Assembly (NCBI GenBank): GCA_030539285.1
Contig: JAUNSH010000012.1
Location: forward strand, 1 to 58,503
Source of the DNA: Eubacteriales bacterium
Lineage (GTDB): Bacteria; Bacillota; Clostridia; Oscillospirales; Oscillospiraceae
Length of the DNA: 58,503 nucleotides
Direction of reading: 5' to 3'
Under the pieces are notes generated by a model. It saw only the letters and a program-made list of their open reading frames with translations, did not search any database and had not been told where the DNA came from. Positions 40,081 through 48,029 of the stretch are shown here, piece by piece. Within the stretch, counting starts at the first letter, position 1, and the number at the start of each line of letters is the position of its first letter. Made by a program: the position numbers and the translations under genes.

Positions 40081-40893
40081 GTGGACGATTTAACCCACTT
40101 ATCCCTGTTCTCCGGCATTGGCGGTCTGGATCTGGCAGCGGAATGGGCAGGTTTCCGAACAGTTGGACAATGCGAATGGGCGGACTACCCTCGGGCGGTG
40201 CTGGAAAAGCACTGGCCAGGACTACCTAGATGGAAAGATATTAGAGATTTAACAGGAGTTGATTTCCGTGACAAAACAGGACTTAATCACCCCACGGTGG
40301 TATCCGGAGGTTTTCCGTGCCAACCTCATGGCCTTTCGGGAAAACGTATGGCATCTGATGATGAGCGCGATCTGTGGGGCGAACTCTTCCGAGTGTTTTG
40401 CGAAACTGACGCAAGATGGCTCGTGGCAGAAAATGTACCAGGGCTGCTCTCAAGTGAAAATGGAAGGTTTTTCGGACGAGTTCTTGGGGACTTGGCCGAA
40501 AGAGGGTGTCATGTATGGTGGTATTGCTTTCCAGCCCGCGCTGCCGGTGCCCCATTTTGGGGTGAGCGTGTCGCGATTGTGGCCGCGTCCGATAGCATCG
40601 GATGGCATAGCGTGGACTTTCGTAAGGAAGTGCAACCCTCGTTTGACCATTGCGGATGTTTGGCGGAGGCACAAACAAGACAGACCTATCTACCACTACA
40701 TGTGGAACGGACTGAGCGCAGCGCAAGCGGCGGAACTGAACGGAACGATGATGGGCTTCCCGAAGCATTGGACGAGCTTAAATGCTACGGAAATGCCGTA
40801 ATGCCACAGCAGTTCTACCCAATCTTCCGGGCAATAGCAGATTTGGAGGTATCACAATGGGAAAACACGCAATCGGCGGGATGCGGTCTATGA
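40081..40893 (+). CDS. DNA (cytosine-5) methyltransferase
   Basis: 270 aa from GTG 40081 with GGAGGTG upstream. Ordered C5-methylase motifs: I (LSLFSGIGGLDLAAEWAGF), IV with catalytic C80 (GGFPCQPHG), VI (AENVPGLL, E117-N118-V119), VIII (GERVAIVA) and X (CYGNAVMPQQFYPIF). The stretch between VIII and IX that should hold the target-recognition domain is only about 60 residues, shorter than usual. No partner restriction enzyme is visible, so it probably protects phage DNA. A second coding frame (40268-40801) lies wholly inside. Confidence 0.9.
   Translation: MDDLTHLSLFSGIGGLDLAAEWAGFRTVGQCEWADYPRAVLEKHWPGLPRWKDIRDLTGVDFRDKTGLNHPTVVSGGFPCQPHGLSGKRMASDDERDLWGELFRVFCETDARWLVAENVPGLLSSENGRFFGRVLGDLAERGCHVWWYCFPARAAGAPFWGERVAIVAASDSIGWHSVDFRKEVQPSFDHCGCLAEAQTRQTYLPLHVERTERSASGGTERNDDGLPEALDELKCYGNAVMPQQFYPIFRAIADLEVSQWENTQSAGCGL
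40268..40801 (+). CDS. Second protein encoded in another frame within the methyltransferase gene
   Basis: 177 aa, +1 frame relative to the methylase. AGGAG at 40253-40257 stands 10 bases before GTG 40268. The product has the marks of a real phage protein family associated with DNA methylases: SWQKMYQGCSQVKMEGFSDE, FLGTWPKEGVMYGGIAFQPA, LWPRPIASDG, and near the end MMGFPKHWTSL, close to the LMGFP-x-GWT block common in that family (my recollection). Both frames therefore look functional in the same 534 bases. It could be a methylase partner or specificity factor. Confidence 0.6.
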   Translation: MTKQDLITPRWYPEVFRANLMAFRENVWHLMMSAICGANSSECFAKLTQDGSWQKMYQGCSQVKMEGFSDEFLGTWPKEGVMYGGIAFQPALPVPHFGVSVSRLWPRPIASDGIAWTFVRKCNPRLTIADVWRRHKQDRPIYHYMWNGLSAAQAAELNGTMMGFPKHWTSLNATEMP

Positions 40894-41003
40894 TTGTCCC
40901 GAACCGAAAGGCGGATATGCGGTTTCGGAAGAAATCGTATCTGAGAAATAAGGAGCGGGCGGAAGCTGACCGTCAGAAGAAAGATCATAAGGAGAAGGAA
41001 TAA
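40857..41003 (+). CDS. Small basic phage protein
   Basis: 48 aa, ATG 40857 inside the methylase end with GGAGGT upstream. Very basic C-terminal half (MRFRKKSYLRNKERAEADRQ). Nucleic-acid contact is likely from charge alone; family unknown. Confidence 0.65.
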   Translation: MGKHAIGGMRSMIVPNRKADMRFRKKSYLRNKERAEADRQKKDHKEKE

Positions 41004-41007
41004 TTGT

Positions 41008-41706
41008 ATGAAACCATTGTATGTTCCGAAAGGTAAAGCGAAGGAATACGGAGATTACGCCGTGAATATCTACACAGGCTGTCCACACCGTTGCTATTAC
41101 TGTTTCGCACCGAATGTGCTGCACCGGGATAGGGAAACATTTCATACCAAAGTGGAGCCGAGGCCCGGTATTGTGGATGCCCTGAAAAAGCAGTTGGAAC
41201 GAGAGGGTATCACCGGGCAGTTGATCCACCTGTGTTTCACTTGTGACCCGTATCCGAACTCGCATGATACTTCGACCACACGGGAGGTCATCAAGGCAAT
41301 CAAGACCAGCGGGAACCATGTGCAGATTCTGACCAAGGGTGACGGAAGCCGGGACTTCGACCTGCTGGATGGGAACGACTGGTACGGGATTACATACAGT
41401 GGGGCAGATGTGGTGGATGAACCGTGCGCATTGGAGCGCACGCACCGTATCTTTTCCTTAGCGGAGGCAAAAAGCCGTGGAATCAATACATGGGTTTCTT
41501 TCGAGCCTGTTGTAAATGCAGAACAGGTTCTCTGGACAATCCGGGCACACCACAGTCTCTTTGATAAGGTAAAAATCGGCAAACTGAATTACTACCCATC
41601 CAATATCGACTGGAAGAAATTCGGGTTTGCTGCCGAACACCTGTGCAGAGAGTTGGGGCTGGACTGCTACATCAAGGAATCCCTGCGGAAAGAGATGGAG
41701 GGCTGA
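41008..41706 (+). CDS. Radical SAM protein, SPL-like
   Basis: 232 aa. [4Fe-4S] motif C25-x3-C29-x2-C32 (TGCPHRCYYCFAPN) and an otherwise SPL/DUF5131-like barrel: FTCDPYPNSHDTSTTREVIK, LTKGDGSRDFDLL, GITYSGADVVDEPC, VSFEPVVNAEQVL. It may repair or modify DNA or a base; the substrate cannot be told. Lies between the methyltransferase and small zinc proteins, which fits a role in nucleic-acid modification. Start ATG 41008 after AAGGAGAAGG. Confidence 0.88.
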   Translation: MKPLYVPKGKAKEYGDYAVNIYTGCPHRCYYCFAPNVLHRDRETFHTKVEPRPGIVDALKKQLEREGITGQLIHLCFTCDPYPNSHDTSTTREVIKAIKTSGNHVQILTKGDGSRDFDLLDGNDWYGITYSGADVVDEPCALERTHRIFSLAEAKSRGINTWVSFEPVVNAEQVLWTIRAHHSLFDKVKIGKLNYYPSNIDWKKFGFAAEHLCRELGLDCYIKESLRKEMEG

Positions 41707-41709
41707 GCT

Positions 41710-41916
41710 ATGGAAAAACCGCCCCTCGGTGTTCCCCCTCATTGGTTTGTTTACCCGAAAAGAATCGAATCGCTTGCTGATGCCATCCTTCAGTGGGTTC
41801 GCTATAGTATCAAATACCATGGAACCAGAAGGACAAAAGAGGATTACAAATTGATTTCAAACTGGGCCATGGAAATAGCTTGGCTTGCAGAGCTTATGGC
41901 AGAACTGGAGGACTGA
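41710..41916 (+). CDS. Hypothetical phage protein
   Basis: 68 aa, starting 4 bases after the radical SAM gene. Pro-rich start (PPLGVPPHWFVYPKR) and a helical rest rich in Trp and Leu (SNWAMEIAWLAELMAELED). Family not recognised. Confidence 0.65.
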   Translation: MEKPPLGVPPHWFVYPKRIESLADAILQWVRYSIKYHGTRRTKEDYKLISNWAMEIAWLAELMAELED

Positions 41917-41921
41917 ACCAT

Positions 41922-42191
41922 GTGGATAAATTGAAACCGTGCCCGTTTTGTGGTTGCTTAAACATTAAAATGGCGAAAAAATCCACAGAAAGTTACACCT
42001 TTGAAAATGGTAAATTCAGAAGGCAAACACTTTCCGAAATGTACAAACGATGTTGCCCGGTGCGGCATGGTCGGTGGGTAAAAGATGGTGAAGTAGTTGT
42101 CTGTTCTGAATGCGGAGAAGAACACGATTGGGATGAATACAGGGCGACATATTGCGAGGATTGCAGCGCAAAGATGGATTTGGAGGTATAG
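41922..42191 (+). CDS. Double zinc-ribbon protein, Lar-like N-terminus
   Basis: 89 aa, GTG 41922. N-terminal LKPCPFCGCLNIKM is the restriction-alleviation (Lar)-type zinc knuckle; a second four-cysteine ribbon follows (VVCSECGEE ... YCEDCSAKM). In E. coli prophages Lar modulates type I restriction; here only the fold is supported. GGAG stands 11 bases before the start. Confidence 0.75.
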   Translation: MDKLKPCPFCGCLNIKMAKKSTESYTFENGKFRRQTLSEMYKRCCPVRHGRWVKDGEVVVCSECGEEHDWDEYRATYCEDCSAKMDLEV

Positions 42192-42192
42192 C

Positions 42193-42753
42193 ATGACTAG
42201 AGAAGAAGCAATTCGGATTCTTGACCCGGAGACAACCGGGGAAGCGCTGGCGGAAATCGAGTATTACAACGGATTTAGCGGAAAGACTGCTGCTGTACAG
42301 GCTGTGTCGGATGCCTGTATACTGGCAGTCGCCGCCCTCCGGGAGCAGGAGCAACGGGAGAATGTGTGGCATGACGCAAAAGATAACCATCCCCAAAAGC
42401 CTGGATTATATTACGGGAAAAAGGATGATACAGATTCCATGTATTTGTGCCAGTACCGTGATGGTGCCTGGACGCTGGACGCTTATCCAGAAACCAGAAT
42501 GCACGTTATAAAGTGGGCTTACTATAACGCATTTGTGCAGGAGCAGGAGGAACGGCGGTGGATTCCGGTGACGGAGAGGTTGCCGGAGAAAAACGAACAA
42601 TGGGTGCTGTGTTTATGTGTCAGTGGTGCAATGGAAGTTCTGAAATTTGACTACGCCATGTGGAATTGGGACGCTCAATACCCTGGACGGTGCTACATGG
42701 AAAACTATGCAACCCACTGGATGCCGCTGCCGGAACCGCCGAAAGGAGAATGA
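42193..42753 (+). CDS. DUF551-containing phage protein
   Basis: 186 aa, ATG 42193 with GGAGGT 6 bases upstream. Helical N-terminal part (EEAIRILDPETTGEALAEIE) with a run seen in many clostridial phage proteins (ACILAVAALREQEQ), then a DUF551 domain at the end (RWIPVTERLPEKNEQWVLCL ... ATHWMPLPEPP). The role of DUF551 is unknown. Confidence 0.8.
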   Translation: MTREEAIRILDPETTGEALAEIEYYNGFSGKTAAVQAVSDACILAVAALREQEQRENVWHDAKDNHPQKPGLYYGKKDDTDSMYLCQYRDGAWTLDAYPETRMHVIKWAYYNAFVQEQEERRWIPVTERLPEKNEQWVLCLCVSGAMEVLKFDYAMWNWDAQYPGRCYMENYATHWMPLPEPPKGE

Positions 42754-42755
42754 TT

Positions 42756-43169
42756 ATGACTTGCAAGCAATACAAATACATAACCGTGTACATGGCGCAA
42801 GCCGACGGTTTGGGGCAAGTGTTTGACCCCAACTACGATGGAGAACACGGATGCACCGATTTTGCACCGTTTACAAACGCAGACCGCATCCGCTCCATGA
42901 CTGATCAGGATCTTGCTGTGTTTCTTTCCAGGGACTTAAAAGAGCCCTGCGATTACTGCCAACTGGCTGTTTTCGAGGGCGCTTGCACAGAAACATTATG
43001 TGACGACGCAATGATGAAATGGCTCCAACAGCCAGCAGAAGGAGAGCAGCCATGTATAACTGCAAAGTCAGGATTACCAAATACGCAGAGGGCGTGTTCT
43101 CTGAGTACCAGCCGGAAATCGGGAAGGTATACGATGCAAAATATGTGCATCAGACAAGCGACAACATGA
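42756..43169 (+). CDS. Hypothetical phage protein with an overlong C-terminus
   Basis: 137 aa, ATG 42756 with AAAGGAG. Residues 1-95 look like a normal small phage protein ending in a Cys region and a helix (CDDAMMKWLQQPAEGEQP). The last 39 residues lie out of frame over the next gene (from 43052) and are Ser/Arg/Thr-rich without similarity to the rest. The natural stop may have been lost. Confidence 0.6.
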   Translation: MTCKQYKYITVYMAQADGLGQVFDPNYDGEHGCTDFAPFTNADRIRSMTDQDLAVFLSRDLKEPCDYCQLAVFEGACTETLCDDAMMKWLQQPAEGEQPCITAKSGLPNTQRACSLSTSRKSGRYTMQNMCIRQATT

Positions 43170-43276
43170 GGAAATGTTCCCCGATTTGCATTATCGATGT
43201 GAAGGACAAGCGCATTGCACTGCGGAAGGACGAGTATGAGATTGTGGAAATGTACGGAAAGGAGGGAACGTCTTGA
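43052..43276 (+). CDS. Hypothetical phage protein
   Basis: 74 aa, ATG 43052 after AAGGAGAGCAG. Beta-rich (NCKVRITKYAEGVFSEYQPE; CIIDVKDKRIALRKDEYEIV). Overlaps the next gene as TTGA. Family unknown. Confidence 0.65.
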   Translation: MYNCKVRITKYAEGVFSEYQPEIGKVYDAKYVHQTSDNMRKCSPICIIDVKDKRIALRKDEYEIVEMYGKEGTS

Positions 43277-43611
43277 AAAAGGATTGTTCCAACTGTGCCC
43301 GGGAGCGGTTTTCCATTCCCTGCTATGACTGCCTGATCGGAAACAATAACGTTCCGTCCCGGTGGGTGGAGGGCGAGAACTATGTGGCAGATACCGTTGC
43401 TCTGCGGGCGGTACAGCTGATTGAGCGGCGGGCAAAAGCGCAGGGTGCGCCGGTTCCGGCATTGCTTCGGAGAATCGGCCTTTGCAGAGAGCTGTTCTGG
43501 CAGTGGAAGCATCATAACAAAGGCGGCATATCGGCCCGCTATCTGGAACAGATGGCGCTGGATGGGTACGATGTGGTGTACATTCTGACGGGAAGGATGG
43601 AGGAAAAGTGA
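43273..43611 (+). CDS. Zinc-knuckle protein with a repressor-like C-terminus
   Basis: 112 aa, TTG 43273 with AAAGGAGGGAACG. Four cysteines at the start (CSNCARERFSIPCYDC). The C-terminal half (LLRRIGLCRELFWQWKHHNKG; ISARYLEQMALDGYDVVYIL) resembles the end of XRE-type phage DNA-binding proteins. It may be a DNA-binding zinc protein. Stop overlaps the next start as GTGA. Confidence 0.65.
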   Translation: MKKDCSNCARERFSIPCYDCLIGNNNVPSRWVEGENYVADTVALRAVQLIERRAKAQGAPVPALLRRIGLCRELFWQWKHHNKGGISARYLEQMALDGYDVVYILTGRMEEK

Positions 43612-43835
43612 ACATTCATGGAGCACTTACATACTGCAACCGGTGCGGGTTCAAAATATTCAGGAGGTATGAACAAAATACAATAACAGGCTCTATGTCG
43701 TATATTGAACGTTGGCACGAAATAGACCCACTTCCTGATGGGTGGGTGCAATATGGAGACGAACACCTTTGCCCGAAGTGCGCAAAGGACTGGAAGAAGG
43801 CGATTAGGCCAATAGATGGTGGCGAGAATGCCTAA
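43608..43835 (+). CDS. Small zinc-ribbon phage protein
   Basis: 75 aa, GTG 43608. Two CxxC pairs (YCNRCGFKI ... LCPKCAKDWKKAI), the usual pattern of small phage zinc ribbons. Part of the run of short overlapping genes ahead of ssb. Confidence 0.65.
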   Translation: MNIHGALTYCNRCGFKIFRRYEQNTITGSMSYIERWHEIDPLPDGWVQYGDEHLCPKCAKDWKKAIRPIDGGENA

Positions 43836-44058
43836 TCATATTACAATGCAGCGAAGAAGCTACCCAGAGAGAATACCGCCCAGTGAATGGCCGGATATGA
43901 AGTTAATTGGTAAAGCGATTGTACGAGGATGGGCGGTTCCGTGTTTGTATTATTCCAGGCCATGGAGGCGAGGCGGCTTTTGCCGTAGCTTTGTTTTTCC
44001 TGGAATCACGGATACGGAAATGGATGTCGTCCATGCGCTTATGAGAAAGGAGAAATAA
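43828..44058 (+). CDS. Hypothetical phage protein
   Basis: 76 aa, ATG 43828 overlapping the previous gene; ATG 43816 is an alternative. Basic and aromatic-rich (VRGWAVPCLYYSRPWRRGGF). Family unknown. Confidence 0.6.
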   Translation: MPNHITMQRRSYPERIPPSEWPDMKLIGKAIVRGWAVPCLYYSRPWRRGGFCRSFVFPGITDTEMDVVHALMRKEK

Positions 44059-44487
44059 ATGTACTTTATTCACGGCGGCAGAGGCAGCGGAAAAACGACA
44101 TACCTTCTGAAAATGTCTGCTGCTACTGGAATCCCAATTCTGACCGCTAACTATTGTCGAAGAAAACTGTACGAGGATTACGCAAAGGCAATGGGTTTAA
44201 TGATTCCGAAACCAATTATTTATGGAGACCAAAAACTTATGCCGATGATATGCAAAAAGGTTTTGATCGATAACGGAGAGGAAGTTATCAATCACATTCT
44301 CAGAAAGGAAATAGACGTTTCCTGTGATGTAATGGCCATTCGTAGCCCAGTTATACACATAACAAACTGCTTTCTGGATAGCCAAGAATCGCTTCCAAGC
44401 GAAGTATTAGGTGGAAAGTTTGAGAGCATGGATATCGAGCAAGCTTATCAGTTTGGAATATGGGCTGAGCGTTTGAAGGAGGAATAA
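44059..44487 (+). CDS. Small P-loop NTPase
   Basis: 142 aa. Walker A GGRGSGKTT at residues 6-14 right after the start, then a DxxG-free helical body ending EQAYQFGIWAERLKEE. No helicase or kinase signature beyond the P-loop. It overlaps the ssb ATG by one base (TAATG) and so is co-translated with SSB; a role in phage DNA metabolism is likely. Confidence 0.7.
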   Translation: MYFIHGGRGSGKTTYLLKMSAATGIPILTANYCRRKLYEDYAKAMGLMIPKPIIYGDQKLMPMICKKVLIDNGEEVINHILRKEIDVSCDVMAIRSPVIHITNCFLDSQESLPSEVLGGKFESMDIEQAYQFGIWAERLKEE

Positions 44488-44990
44488 TGCTTAATCACAT
44501 TACGATTATGGGCCGTCTGACCCGTGACCCGGAACTGCGCAGGACGGGAAACGGCGTTGCTGTTTCTAGCTTCACCGTAGCGGTTGAACGGGATTTCGGG
44601 CAGAAGGGCGCAGACAAGGAAACGGATTTCATAGACTGCGTGGCGTGGCGGCAGACCGGGGAATTTGTTTCCAAGTATTTCAAAAAGGGAAACATGATCG
44701 TGGTTTCCGGGCGGCTGCAAATTCGGAACTGGAACGACAAGGACGGAAACAAGCGCAAGACGGCGGAGGTAGTTGCGGATAACTGCTACTTTGGAAGCTC
44801 AAAAGGGGAATCTTCACAGGGTGGAAGCACTCAGGCTGGCGGCTGCGGCAATACCGGAGCTGATTACAGCGGATACGCCGGTTCCGGGTATCCAGAGACG
44901 GAAGCTATGCTTCGCAGTTACGGCGCGCCGCAGTACCCCGGAAACGATTATGCCGTAATCGAGGAAGACGACGGGCAGCTTCCTCTCTGA
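44487..44990 (+). CDS. ssb: Single-stranded DNA-binding protein
   Basis: 167 aa. OB-fold: MLNHITIMGRLTRDPELRRT, VAVSSFTVAVERDFG, DFIDCVAWRQTGEFVSKYFK, and GRLQIRNWNDKDGNKRKTAE. A Gly/Ser/Gln-rich linker follows (about 108-140), and the end EEDDGQLPL is an SSB-type acidic tip for binding partner proteins. Phage copy, used with the recombination and replication genes. Confidence 0.95.
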   Translation: MLNHITIMGRLTRDPELRRTGNGVAVSSFTVAVERDFGQKGADKETDFIDCVAWRQTGEFVSKYFKKGNMIVVSGRLQIRNWNDKDGNKRKTAEVVADNCYFGSSKGESSQGGSTQAGGCGNTGADYSGYAGSGYPETEAMLRSYGAPQYPGNDYAVIEEDDGQLPL

Positions 44991-45002
44991 GGGGTGTTTC
45001 CT

Positions 45003-45176
45003 ATGAACGCAAAGAATCCGTGCGACGGCTGCTGGTACTTTATGGGGAATTCAGACTTTGATAGATGCTGCTGCTACTACCTGATAACCGGCATTCGCAG
45101 GCCGTGCCCGCCCGGGAAGGGCTGCACCGTTCGTATAAACACGAACAGGAGAAAGAAAAAACGGAAAAAGGTTTGA
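45003..45176 (+). CDS. Small Cys-rich basic phage protein
   Basis: 57 aa, ATG 45003 after AGGGGTG. CDGCWYFMGNSDFDRCCCYY, then CPPGKGC and a Lys/Arg tail (NTNRRKKKRKKV). A metal-binding knuckle typical of clostridial phages. Last gene before the late promoter. Confidence 0.7.
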   Translation: MNAKNPCDGCWYFMGNSDFDRCCCYYLITGIRRPCPPGKGCTVRINTNRRKKKRKKV

Positions 45177-45192
45177 AATTCAGTAAAAATGC

Positions 45193-45221
45193 TGGATTTA
45201 TTCTGGGAAATATCATATAAT
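45193..45221 (+). promoter_or_regulatory. Late-region promoter
   Basis: TGGATT (45193-45198), 17 bases, TATAAT (45216-45221). Start near 45228. It is the only good promoter just ahead of rusA and the virion genes. Confidence 0.6.
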
Positions 45222-45240
45222 AGAGAAAACATCAGAGCTT

Positions 45241-45278
45241 AGAGCCGGGATGACCTATGGGTTGTTCCGGCTCTTTTT
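45241..45278 (+). terminator. Leader terminator/attenuator ahead of the late genes
   Basis: AGAGCCGG / CCGGCTCT stem with an 18-base loop and TTTTT, only 13 bases after the predicted start and before the rusA ribosome site. Late expression would need read-through, as in antitermination systems. Confidence 0.75.
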
Positions 45279-45293
45279 ATAGGAGGCATTACC

Positions 45294-45722
45294 ATGGAGC
45301 TGCTTGCCAAGTACATAATCCCCCTTGACCCGAGGACGAAGAAAAATTCCCACAGGATTGTGGGCTGCGGGAAGCGATGCCCGGTGTGCGGGAAATATGC
45401 CCGGCAGTTCATCAAGAACGGAACGACTACAACGGAATACGCCTTTCAGGCGGCAAAGTTCCTGCACCCAAAGCCGGATAAGCCAATCTGCACCCCTGTG
45501 CATCTGGTATACCGGCTGTACACACAGACGTGGCACAGAAAGGATGATCTGAACCTGTACGAGGCTCTGGACGACATTCTGGTGAATGAGGGAATTCTGC
45601 GGGACGATGACCGGAAGACCATCCGGAGCCGGGACGGGAGCCGGGTGCTCTACGACAAGGAGCACCCACGGGCGGAAATCTACATCTACAAATATAGGGA
45701 GGAGGAAGACAATGGGCTCTGA
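45294..45722 (+). CDS. rusA: RusA-family Holliday junction resolvase with zinc-ribbon insert
   Basis: 142 aa. RusA catalytic pattern: DDLNLYEALDDILVNEGILRDDD with the conserved Asp cluster. An insert after residue 18 carries CGKRCPVCGK, a zinc-knuckle that E. coli RusA lacks. It resolves branched DNA, probably before packaging. AGGAGGCATTACC precedes the ATG. Overlaps the next gene by 11 bases. Confidence 0.85.
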   Translation: MELLAKYIIPLDPRTKKNSHRIVGCGKRCPVCGKYARQFIKNGTTTTEYAFQAAKFLHPKPDKPICTPVHLVYRLYTQTWHRKDDLNLYEALDDILVNEGILRDDDRKTIRSRDGSRVLYDKEHPRAEIYIYKYREEEDNGL

Positions 45723-47586
45723 CATGAAAATGTTTACCGTGGACAAGTTCCTTGGCGTGCGGGAATCCGGGGACGGCGACACGGAGCTGCAAATGGGCAT
45801 GGCCTCCAAAATGGAGAACTTCTTTGTGACGGACGACTGGAATCTGAAACTGCGTCCAGGACTGAGCCGGTTCTCCATCGGGGAAAACCGGGAGCCGGGG
45901 CAGATTCTTGACGTGTGGGCCGGGGCTGTGGGCGGCAGTGAAATGCTGATCGTCTGCGACTTCTACGGCGGCACAGACCGGATTTTCTGCGTTGTGAATA
46001 AAGGAAACGGAGAATTCTATTATAGTCGGCAGGAGGGCGTGCTGGGCCTGACGGATGCTGAAAATTCTCATGTCAGCATCTTTGATTTCGGCGGGGATAT
46101 CTACATCATGAGCGCCGGGAACATTGCGGTATATGAGGACGGGGAATTCACGGCGAAGGAACCCTATGTGCCGCTGGTGATCGCCGGAGCGGCCCCGGCA
46201 GGCGGCGGAACCACCATGGAGCCTATCAACCGACTGTCCCGGCTGCGGCGGATTACCTACAGTGCCGACGGAGAAAGCACGGCCTATGTGCTGCCGCCGG
46301 AGGCGGTGGAGGTGACCGGCATTTGCGTAGACGGCATGGCCTACGCCGTTGACGCAATGGGCAGCTTTTCGGCAGAGAATCAGACCTTCACCTTCTTACA
46401 GGCCCCGGTAAAGGGCGTGGGAAACGTGGAGATCACCTACGGAACAGATCAGGCGGCTTCCGGGGAAAGCCGCATGGAGATTATCCGGTGCAGACTGCAT
46501 GAAAGCTACAACGGCTCCACGGACACCCGGCTGTTTGCGGCAGGGAACGGGACGAATATGTGCTACTACACCGGCCCCACCATGAACGGGGAAGCTACGG
46601 CCCTGTACTTTCCCGCGCTGAACGAGGTAAGGGTGGATATGTCCGCATCGGAGATCACCGGAATGAAGCGGCACTACTCCAAGCTCATGATTTTCAAGCA
46701 GGACGAGGTATTTACCATCAGCTACGAGGCGGTGACGCTGACAGACGGAACCACCACGGCGGGTTTCTATCTGCGGCCCATGAACAACGAATTCGGCAAC
46801 AACGCCATTGGACAGGTGCAGACCGTCAACAACTACCCCAGAAGCCTGTGCAAAGGCGGCGTTTATGAATGGCGGGTCACGTCCAGCTATTACAAGGACG
46901 AACGGTACGCAGCACGGGTATCGGACGATGTTGGCAGGACGCTGCAGGGGGCAGACCTGAGAAAGGCCGTGACCTGCGATGACGGCATTCAAAAGACCTA
47001 CTATGTGTTCCTGAACGACGCAGAGGGGACGGTGCTGGTGAACCGCTACGATATGGGAAAAACGGGCGTGTGGTGCATCTACAAGGGGAAGGGATTCCGG
47101 AATGTCAGAAGGTGCGTCCTGTTCGGTCAGATGGTGGTTCTGTTCCACGACACCATGGCATTGAGCTTTGCGGAAAACGCACACGTTGACGCGGCAGAAG
47201 ACCCGGCGGGAGCGTCGGAGCCGATTCCGGCGGTTTGGGAATCCGGCAACATGAGCTTTGGCGCGGATTTCCGAAGAAAGTACAGCAGCTACATCTACCT
47301 GAATCTGCGGCCTATGGCGGCTACCAATATCACCGTCACAGCGGAGACAGACCGGCGGGGGGACTATCTGGAAAAGAATGTGAAACTGGATGTGTTCGAT
47401 TGGGCAAATGTCAATTTCAGGGCGTGGTGCTTCAATACGAATTCCAGGCCGTCTATTCACAGGGTGCGTCTGAAGGTGAAGAAGTTCGTCTACTACAAGC
47501 TGATTCTGAAAATCGAGGAGCCGGGGGCTACGGGAACCATTCTGGGCTTTGACCAGCAGGTACGGTATGCTTCCATGGCGAAATAG
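45712..47586 (+). CDS. Virion protein, probable tail hub/stopper
   Basis: 624 aa, ATG 45712 with GGAGGAAGAC. Start FTVDKFLGVRESGDGDTELQ and KMENFFVTDDWNLKLRPGL resemble clostridial phage head-completion or tail-hub proteins of the kind that plug the portal in short-tailed phages (as P22 gp10). The body is beta-rich with many Gly/Thr turns; no transmembrane or enzyme motif. Function inferred from style and neighbours. Confidence 0.6.
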   Translation: MGSDMKMFTVDKFLGVRESGDGDTELQMGMASKMENFFVTDDWNLKLRPGLSRFSIGENREPGQILDVWAGAVGGSEMLIVCDFYGGTDRIFCVVNKGNGEFYYSRQEGVLGLTDAENSHVSIFDFGGDIYIMSAGNIAVYEDGEFTAKEPYVPLVIAGAAPAGGGTTMEPINRLSRLRRITYSADGESTAYVLPPEAVEVTGICVDGMAYAVDAMGSFSAENQTFTFLQAPVKGVGNVEITYGTDQAASGESRMEIIRCRLHESYNGSTDTRLFAAGNGTNMCYYTGPTMNGEATALYFPALNEVRVDMSASEITGMKRHYSKLMIFKQDEVFTISYEAVTLTDGTTTAGFYLRPMNNEFGNNAIGQVQTVNNYPRSLCKGGVYEWRVTSSYYKDERYAARVSDDVGRTLQGADLRKAVTCDDGIQKTYYVFLNDAEGTVLVNRYDMGKTGVWCIYKGKGFRNVRRCVLFGQMVVLFHDTMALSFAENAHVDAAEDPAGASEPIPAVWESGNMSFGADFRRKYSSYIYLNLRPMAATNITVTAETDRRGDYLEKNVKLDVFDWANVNFRAWCFNTNSRPSIHRVRLKVKKFVYYKLILKIEEPGATGTILGFDQQVRYASMAK

Positions 47587-47595
47587 GAGGTACTT

Positions 47596-48018
47596 ATGGT
47601 AACGGTACAGGAAATTTTTGATATGGCCATTCACCTGATGGACGAGCAGCGGGAAACCGACGGCTCCACCGTGACGGTGGATACCAGTGAATATAAATAC
47701 AGAACCATTTCCATTCTCAACACGGTGATTCCGAGGGTATTCAAATACTCCACCTACTACGACAGGGACGGCGGGCAGAATGTGCCCATTCTGGTGAATT
47801 ACGATTACAAGAACCCGGACTTCGACCAGCCGGTAGGCATTGACGATATGCTGGCTCTGGCCCTGCTCCCGCCGTATCTGGCTGCAGAGCTGCTGAGCGC
47901 GGAAAATGATGTGCTGTCCGCGTGGTTCATGAACCAGTACCGGGAAGCTTTGCAGGACGTGAGAAGCAACGCGGCGGGGGAATTTGAAGCGATTTCCACG
48001 CCCTATGGGCTGTTTTAA
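47596..48018 (+). CDS. Probable head-tail adaptor
   Basis: 140 aa, GGAGGTACTT before ATG 47596. Starts TVQEIFDMAIHLMDEQRETD and has LALLPPYLAAELLSAENDVL with a C-terminal helix, similar in size and helical make-up to phage head-tail adaptor proteins (as P22 gp4). Inference from context. Confidence 0.55.
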   Translation: MVTVQEIFDMAIHLMDEQRETDGSTVTVDTSEYKYRTISILNTVIPRVFKYSTYYDRDGGQNVPILVNYDYKNPDFDQPVGIDDMLALALLPPYLAAELLSAENDVLSAWFMNQYREALQDVRSNAAGEFEAISTPYGLF

Positions 48019-48029
48019 GGAGGGAAACC

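Noticed and set aside
40016-40093. 25-codon frame before the methyltransferase
   Set aside because: Weak ribosome site and overlap with the methylase start; could be a leader peptide but not supported enough to list.
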